A stretch of 27,505 nt of DNA from Victivallis vadensis. Lineage in GTDB: Bacteria; Verrucomicrobiota; Lentisphaeria; Victivallales; GWF2-50-93. Below are positions 22,864 to 27,505 of this stretch, piece by piece (the first letter of the stretch is position 1; each line of letters starts with the position of its first letter). The notes under the pieces are model-generated. The model was not told the origin of the DNA and made no database searches. It was given only the letters and a program-made list of their open reading frames with translations. Where the stretch lies: assembly GCA_020718525.1 (NCBI GenBank), contig DYRX01000004.1:7709-35213 (forward strand), given 5' to 3'. The position numbers were made by a program, and so were the translations under genes.

Positions 22864-24693
22864 ATGCCGAAGAAATGTCTGCTCTTCATCTTTTCGCTCT
22901 GCTCCATCATGTCCATCGAATCTTTTTCGGGAGACTATGTCTGGAGCAAATCGTCGCCCGCCTCCGGGCAGTTCACCTGGAAAGGATGCTCGATAAGCCA
23001 GGATGGCTCCCGCTTCGCGGCATGCGCATGGAACGACTACGTCTATACATCCTCCAATGCCGGAGCCAACTGGTCCAGGGTGACGCCTGCCGGAGACAAG
23101 GTGCTGAAAGGCTGGACTTCTGTTTCCGCCAGCGACGATGGGATGATCATTGGAGCCTGCGCATGGAACGACTACGTCTATATCTCTGCTGACGGCGGCG
23201 CAACCTGGTCTAAAAAAACGCCTGCTGGAAGCGGAGTTGTAAAAGGATGGACTTCGATCTCGCTTGATCAGGACGGATCTTTCATTTCTGCCTGCGCCTG
23301 GAACGACTATGTATATGTCTCTGCTGACGGCGGAACCACCTGGTCCAAGAAGACGCCTGCAGGAACTGGAATTGTGAAAGGATGGAACGAGCTTTCTATT
23401 GACGACGACGGCTCCGTGATAGTGGCGGGCGCCTGGAACGACTACGTTTACATATCGAAGGATTCCGGAGCGACCTGGTCAAAAAAGACGCCAGCCGGCT
23501 CGACGGCGAAAGGCTGGAACAGCCTGGACGCGAACACGGACGGAACAGTGATTGCCTGCGTCGCATACAACGACTATCTCTACCTGTCGGCTGACGGAGG
23601 GACAAGCTGGTCTAAAAAGACTCCCGCAGGCTCGACGGCGAAGGGATGGACATCTTCGTCGCTGAGCTCAGACGGAACTGTTATTGCCGTCTCTGCCGCG
23701 AATGATTTTGTCTATACGAGCAAGGATTCCGGAACGACCTGGGAGAAAAACAGTCCGAGCGGATCATCCACGGGACTCAACTGGCAGTGCCTTTCCATGA
23801 GCTCGACCGGAACAAGGCTTCTCGCCTGCGTCCAGGGCTCCTATGTCTATGCCGCCGTCTCGTCGAACATAGGATGGTCTGTCGTCTTCGAGGCTGGCGA
23901 GGGCGGAAGCATAGGCAACGATCCTGAGCAGAGCATTCTCAATGGCGCATCCTGTGTGCCGGTGACTGCCGTCGCCGATGCAGGATGGCATTTTGTTGAC
24001 TGGAGCGGATCCATGTCGAGCACGGACAATCCGATCACGGTCAGCAATGTCACAAGCAACATGAAGCTTCTTGCGAATTTCGCGGCAGACACCAATTCTG
24101 GAAATTCCTTGTTACGCTCCAAGATTGATGTCTCCGCATCGCATCAGGAAAAATTTTCTTGCGGCGAACCCGGGTCGGATTTGCTCTGCCACGACAGATT
24201 TGCAGTCCGCGCATCTTTCCTGCTTCCCGACGATTTCGAAGTCTCCAAAATTGGAAATGATTCCAATGTGAGCTTTTCTTTTGGAAGCTGGAGTTCGGAG
24301 ACTTTCAGCCTTGTCGAAGCCTATGAAATTCGCCGGAATACAAATTCTTTTTCCACGAATTTCCTTCGTAAAAAAGGCGACTGCATTGGTAAAAGAAGCA
24401 TCGAAGAGACGATCAAACTCAAAATCAGCGGCAAGAAACTTCTAATTGCCATCAGCTCAAAAAGAGTTTCCGTCAAGGGAGACAATGCCGGAAAGATTTT
24501 TGACATTGACAGAGGCGTCCTGGACTCTTCATTTACATTGCCTCTGCTCAAGGGCTTTGTGAAGATCGGGGATCACGAATACAGAATCTCCGATGACGAT
24601 GCAGTTCCGTGCAAAGTCAGGGCAAATGAGAAATTTTCCGGATGCGAAAGGCTCCTTTTTTGGACAGCAAAGGGTTCCGGAAGAGCCAAGTAA
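22864..24693 (+). CDS. Secreted Asp-box beta-propeller protein with InlB-type repeat
   Basis: The 609-residue protein begins with a signal peptide (about 1-22). Residues about 24-340 are tandem units of 44-45 residues. Six Asp-box turns, S-x-[DN]-x-G-x-[TS/N]-W, lie at 63-70, 108-115, 153-160, 198-205, 242-249 and 286-293. A seventh blade is probably closed by the two ends (DYVWSKSSP and GSYVYAAVS). A divergent InlB B-repeat-like domain follows (about 337-408, with GWHFVDWSGS and LLANFAAD). The C-terminal domain (about 415-609) has five cysteines (433, 442, 507, 583, 594) and I do not recognise it. Blades repeat AWNDYVYxSxDGGxTWSKKTPAG nearly unchanged, which suggests recent duplication or gene conversion. 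No sialidase catalytic residues were identified, so binding rather than catalysis is likelier. The surface location is inferred. Confidence 0.82.
   Translation: MPKKCLLFIFSLCSIMSIESFSGDYVWSKSSPASGQFTWKGCSISQDGSRFAACAWNDYVYTSSNAGANWSRVTPAGDKVLKGWTSVSASDDGMIIGACAWNDYVYISADGGATWSKKTPAGSGVVKGWTSISLDQDGSFISACAWNDYVYVSADGGTTWSKKTPAGTGIVKGWNELSIDDDGSVIVAGAWNDYVYISKDSGATWSKKTPAGSTAKGWNSLDANTDGTVIACVAYNDYLYLSADGGTSWSKKTPAGSTAKGWTSSSLSSDGTVIAVSAANDFVYTSKDSGTTWEKNSPSGSSTGLNWQCLSMSSTGTRLLACVQGSYVYAAVSSNIGWSVVFEAGEGGSIGNDPEQSILNGASCVPVTAVADAGWHFVDWSGSMSSTDNPITVSNVTSNMKLLANFAADTNSGNSLLRSKIDVSASHQEKFSCGEPGSDLLCHDRFAVRASFLLPDDFEVSKIGNDSNVSFSFGSWSSETFSLVEAYEIRRNTNSFSTNFLRKKGDCIGKRSIEETIKLKISGKKLLIAISSKRVSVKGDNAGKIFDIDRGVLDSSFTLPLLKGFVKIGDHEYRISDDDAVPCKVRANEKFSGCERLLFWTAKGSGRAK
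22933..23883 (+). repeat. Tandem propeller-blade repeats of about 135 bases
   Basis: Units of 132-135 bases recur about seven times in the coding sequence. The best conserved part is GGAACGACTA, found near 23032, 23164, 23299 and 23434, with diverged copies near 23569 and 23698. The first four units are nearly identical at DNA level around this core, so unequal recombination could change blade number. Confidence 0.8.
24073..24083. repeat. GCGAAWTTCGC palindrome, copy 8 (in the propeller gene)
   Basis: The plus strand reads GCGAATTTCGC with T on the left flank and G on the right. Here the gene is on the plus strand, and the word encodes Ala-Asn-Phe-Ala within LLANFAAD, near the end of the InlB-like repeat. 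Confidence 0.85.
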
Positions 24694-24815
24694 GCTGTGG
24701 GTTCCAAACGCGCAAATTTTGTCTGTCTGATGGGCGATAATTGTCCACAGAACTCGTTCTCGAACAGGCCGAAGTCCTGTGCAAAGAATGGGTTTGATAA
24801 CATAAGCGTTTCGGC

Positions 24816-25427
24816 TTAAACTTTTCCAAGTGCCCATGCGAGAATAAGGTCTGCCTGCTTTGCGGCGGCGATTCCCACTCTTGGTGAAAACGGATGCGTT
24901 TCAGATGAAACCCCCGAGATTAAATCCCCGATCACAAAAAAATTCTTTCCAAGCTTTTTTGTGGCAATGGAATCTGAATTTCCAATGCCTGCGATCCCGG
25001 AAGCGGAAACAAGAAATTTCCCGGAGTTTGCGAAGGATTCGACAATCATCCTTTTCGATTCGGGACAGTCAAACGCCTCAACAATTGCATCGCAGTCCGC
25101 GTAAGTTTTCTTCATGCTGTCCGAATCCAGTCTGACACATATCGCCTCAATTTTCAGCGATTCGTTCACCTTGCGCATGTTCGAAGCGAGGCTGTCAACT
25201 TTCGGAAACCCTATCTGATCGGCAAAGAAATATTGCCTGTTCAAGTTTGACGCTTCGACAACGTCATAGTCGCAGATCACGAAATTGTTGAAGCCTGACC
25301 TGACAAGATGCATGGCGCAGTTGGAGCCAAGCCCGCCGACGCCTGCAATTCCTATTTTTTTAGAGCGGATTGCCCCGAGCTCCGGCTCCGTCAAATATTT
25401 GAGCAGAGATTCTTCGAATTTGTTCAT
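24816..25427 (-). CDS. Small ThiF-family (E1-like) adenylyltransferase
   Basis: The 203-residue protein is a minimal E1-like domain. The nucleotide-binding glycine loop is GVGGLGSN (29-36), the acidic ribose-binding region is DYDVVEASNLNRQ (53-65), and a lysine at 76 follows. The CxxC zinc pairs of MoeB and long ThiF are absent. Size and layout agree with the short ThiF proteins (family 2) that adenylate the ThiS C-terminus for thiazole synthesis. No thiS, thiG or thiH is in the window, so the partner is unknown. The gene starts 39 bases after htpG with a weak GGGG site, and the two are probably cotranscribed. Assignment to the ThiF/MoeB/HesA superfamily is firm. The thiamine role is inferred. 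Confidence 0.8.
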   Translation of the reverse strand: MNKFEESLLKYLTEPELGAIRSKKIGIAGVGGLGSNCAMHLVRSGFNNFVICDYDVVEASNLNRQYFFADQIGFPKVDSLASNMRKVNESLKIEAICVRLDSDSMKKTYADCDAIVEAFDCPESKRMIVESFANSGKFLVSASGIAGIGNSDSIATKKLGKNFFVIGDLISGVSSETHPFSPRVGIAAAKQADLILAWALGKV

Positions 25428-25466
25428 TTGACGGAATCCCCAATTTTTAAAGCGCGGTGACGGTGC

Positions 25467-27347
25467 TCAGCCTAGCGTCGAGGAGAGCATGCTGGAGATT
25501 TTCTTCGAGAACAGCCCTGGGTTTCTCGCCGGCTTGCCATCGGCTATAAGTGCCTGATCAAAAAGGATTTCTATACTGTCCTCTATCCTTTTGTCACCCG
25601 GATTTTTTTTGAAAATTGAGCAGAGAGACTGTATTATGCTGTTCGAAGGATTGAGTTCAAGAGTCCCTTTGCTCTCGGGAATATCGCGCTTCATCGCCTT
25701 CATAAGCTTCTCAAAATGCGCTCCTGGAGCGAACTCGTCGGTCTTGATGCGGCATGGAACGCCGGACAGAGCCGAAGAAAAACAGACATTCTTCACGTAT
25801 TTGTCAAAATGCTTCATCAAATATTTCAGGAATTCCGAGTTGTCCTTGTTGGCAGATTCTACGAGCTTCTTGGTCTGCTCGGGGACGATCGCATCGTAGT
25901 TGATGTCTGATTTTCCTACGATCTTAAGCTTCTTCCCTGAATATTCGCTGATTTCTGGGATGATAATTTCATCAATCGGATCAGGAAGTATGAGAACATC
26001 GAGACCGTTTTCCCTGAAGAATTCGAGATGGGGAGAGCTGTCTGCATCGCTCTTCTTCTCGCATAGGAAGCAATATATTTCATTCTGGGCTCCGCTCATT
26101 TCAGAGCAATACTGTTTGAGGCTGATCGGCTTTTCTGAACAGTGCTTCATCGAGTCGAAAAGAAGCAGATCTGTCAGAGCCTCCTTGTTGGCGTAGTCGC
26201 TGTGCAGGCCCTCTTTGATGGAGTTTTTGAATTCGGCGTAGAAGGCGGCGTATGCATCGAATGAATTCTCCTGCATCTTCTTCATTTCAGACAGGAGTTT
26301 TCTGACCAGATTTTTTTTCAGCTTTGAAATCTGCGGGGAATCCTGGAGCATTTCGCGCGAGACGTTGAGGGGAAGATCATTCGATTCGACAACGCCTTTG
26401 ACAAAGCGGAAGTATTCAGGAAGAACGATGTCGTTCTCGTCCGTTATGAAGACTCTTCTTATGTAGAGCTGGACTCCTCTCCTGTTTTGTTCTGGCGTAA
26501 AGAGATCGAATGGTGCCTTGGAGGGGAGAAAGAGAAGCGCCTTGAAATCTATCGAGCCCTCTGCGGAATAGTGTATTCTCAGAGCTGGCTCCGAATCGAA
26601 GTGAGAAAGATGGGCATAGAACGACTTATACTCTTCCTCGGAGACCGAGGACGAAGGCCTCAGCCAGAGAGCCTTGCCAGTGTTCAGAAGGTTCCAGTCC
26701 GCTCCGGAGTCCTTTCCCTTCTCCTGCGAAAGAAGCCTGATCGGGAATTCAATGAAGTCCGAATATTTTTTGACTAGCTCCCGGATTTTCCATTCTTCGA
26801 GATAGGAGAGGGAATCCCCTTTGAGATGCAGAGTGATCTCGGTGCCATGGTCTGCCTTCACCGCGTCAGAGAGTGTGTATTCGCTTTCCCCCTTCGATTC
26901 CCAGCGTGTCGGAGGAGCGTCCGAGCCAGCCTTTTTCGACACAATGACAATTTTCTCGGCAACCATGAACGCCGAATAAAATCCAACTCCAAACTGCCCG
27001 ATGAGGTCAGGAACTCCGGCATCTTTTTTTTCCTTCAGCATTTCCATGAATGCCCTTGTGCCGGACTTCGCTATTGTTCCGATGTCTCGAATCAGCTCCT
27101 CGCGGGTCATCCCTATTCCGTTGTCGTTTATGGTCAGGGTGTTTTTCTTTTTGTCCGCCTCTATCCCAATCTGCCATTCGGATGCCATCTCGGGTCTGGT
27201 GAGCGACTCGAAACGCGCCTTGTCAATCGCGTCGGCGGCGTTCGCGATCAGCTCTCTTAGAAATATGTCCTTGTTCGAGTATAGGGAATTTATTACGAGA
27301 TGCAGAAGCTCGCGAACTTCCGCCTGAAATTGTCTGCTTTCTTCCAT
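25467..27347 (-). CDS. htpG: Molecular chaperone HtpG (Hsp90)
   Basis: The 626-residue protein matches E. coli HtpG in length. The N-terminal ATPase domain carries the catalytic Glu32 in FLRELIANAADA (29-40), DNGIGM (75-80) and GQFGVGFYSAF (117-127). The middle domain holds the conserved IRRVFITDE and LPLNVSREMLQ segments. It is a cytoplasmic dimer that remodels client proteins with DnaK. IANAADA replaces the more common ISNASDA. GGAGAAGG lies just before the ATG. A clear promoter is found upstream, with no CIRCE element, so heat control by HrcA is not indicated here. A ThiF-family gene follows at 39 bases. Confidence 0.97.
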   Translation of the reverse strand: MEESRQFQAEVRELLHLVINSLYSNKDIFLRELIANAADAIDKARFESLTRPEMASEWQIGIEADKKKNTLTINDNGIGMTREELIRDIGTIAKSGTRAFMEMLKEKKDAGVPDLIGQFGVGFYSAFMVAEKIVIVSKKAGSDAPPTRWESKGESEYTLSDAVKADHGTEITLHLKGDSLSYLEEWKIRELVKKYSDFIEFPIRLLSQEKGKDSGADWNLLNTGKALWLRPSSSVSEEEYKSFYAHLSHFDSEPALRIHYSAEGSIDFKALLFLPSKAPFDLFTPEQNRRGVQLYIRRVFITDENDIVLPEYFRFVKGVVESNDLPLNVSREMLQDSPQISKLKKNLVRKLLSEMKKMQENSFDAYAAFYAEFKNSIKEGLHSDYANKEALTDLLLFDSMKHCSEKPISLKQYCSEMSGAQNEIYCFLCEKKSDADSSPHLEFFRENGLDVLILPDPIDEIIIPEISEYSGKKLKIVGKSDINYDAIVPEQTKKLVESANKDNSEFLKYLMKHFDKYVKNVCFSSALSGVPCRIKTDEFAPGAHFEKLMKAMKRDIPESKGTLELNPSNSIIQSLCSIFKKNPGDKRIEDSIEILFDQALIADGKPARNPGLFSKKISSMLSSTLG

Positions 27348-27388
27348 TTTGACCTTCTCCTGATTTCTTCATTGAACTTAAGGGGAGC

Positions 27389-27416
27389 AATATAAGCGTG
27401 AAATCGTTATTTTCAA
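27389..27416 (-). promoter_or_regulatory. Sigma70-type promoter of htpG
   Basis: On the minus strand, TTGAAA (27416-27411), a 16-base spacer and TATATT (27394-27389) form a near-consensus promoter. Transcription would begin near 27382 and leave a leader of about 35 bases. The remaining 89 bases to the window edge show no recognisable gene. Confidence 0.6.
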
Positions 27417-27505
27417 GGAAAATTTAACGACGGATCCATGCCTTTTGATTTTCAATGTTTGCGTTGTCCATCCTGCTTGTTTTTACAAATCATGCAAAGG
27501 AAATT

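Noticed and set aside
22933..23883. Tandem repeats considered as a CRISPR array
   Set aside because: The repeat unit is in frame, encodes propeller blades and has no unique spacers.
24764..24780. ACAGG...CCTGT hairpin with a possible UUCG loop on the minus strand between convergent genes
   Set aside because: The stem is five or six pairs with a bulge and no T-run follows, so a terminator call is not supported.
24529..24837. Several short minus-strand frames across the gap after the propeller gene
   Set aside because: They overlap the end of the propeller gene and the ThiF gene in conflicting frames and show no recognised motif. The 122-base gap is treated as non-coding.

Overview
The window reads as a chromosomal segment of a Gram-negative bacterium of roughly 50% GC. 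The outer membrane is implied by two secretin-type proteins with signal peptides. A meso-diaminopimelate peptidoglycan is implied by the DNPR motif of MurE. A plant-type phosphofructokinase, a bacterial family B DNA polymerase with a DTDG motif C and paired secretin-like proteins would fit the PVC superphylum (Lentisphaerota/Verrucomicrobiota). That placement is inference, because no rRNA or other phylogenetic marker is present. I saw no tRNA, rRNA, CRISPR array, insertion sequence, prophage or plasmid gene.

Layout, left to right. (1) Positions 1-62 hold the first 20 codons of pyruvate kinase on the minus strand, with a good promoter upstream. (2) A minus-strand run from 11973 down to 195 holds two paralogous secretin-like exported proteins, a Pit-family phosphate transporter, a two-TM-type ion channel with an unusual selectivity filter, an exopolyphosphatase-like protein, polyphosphate kinase 1 and a secreted 5'-nucleotidase-type metallophosphatase. 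The last five form a phosphate/polyphosphate unit with gaps of -4 to 30 bases. (3) A divergent plus-strand gene (12203-13513) encodes a plant-type 6-phosphofructokinase. (4) A minus-strand cascade of six genes (22586 down to 13728) encodes a glycosyltransferase, MurE, RecN, family B DNA polymerase, an SGNH hydrolase and MutL. Each gene overlaps the next by 4 or 8 bases. (5) A divergent plus-strand gene (22864-24693) encodes a secreted Asp-box beta-propeller with an InlB-type repeat and an unrecognised C-terminal domain. (6) A minus-strand pair, htpG then a ThiF-family gene, closes the window, with a clear promoter before htpG.

How the genes may work together. The phosphate unit could free phosphate outside the cytoplasm, import it, store it as polyphosphate and remobilise it, with the channel possibly handling a counter-ion. 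The six-gene unit joins genome maintenance (MutL, RecN, PolB) to envelope synthesis (MurE, glycosyltransferase) through translational coupling.

The most unexpected signal is a short odd palindrome, GCGAAWTTCGC. It occurs eight times, always inside genes, and six of the eight lie within the six-gene cascade. All seven A-(K/N)-F-A tetrapeptides that I found in the proteins are encoded by it, and the eighth copy is read in another frame. This points to selection on the DNA word itself, for example as an uptake, chromosome-organisation or HIP1-like element. No intergenic gap exceeds 300 bases.
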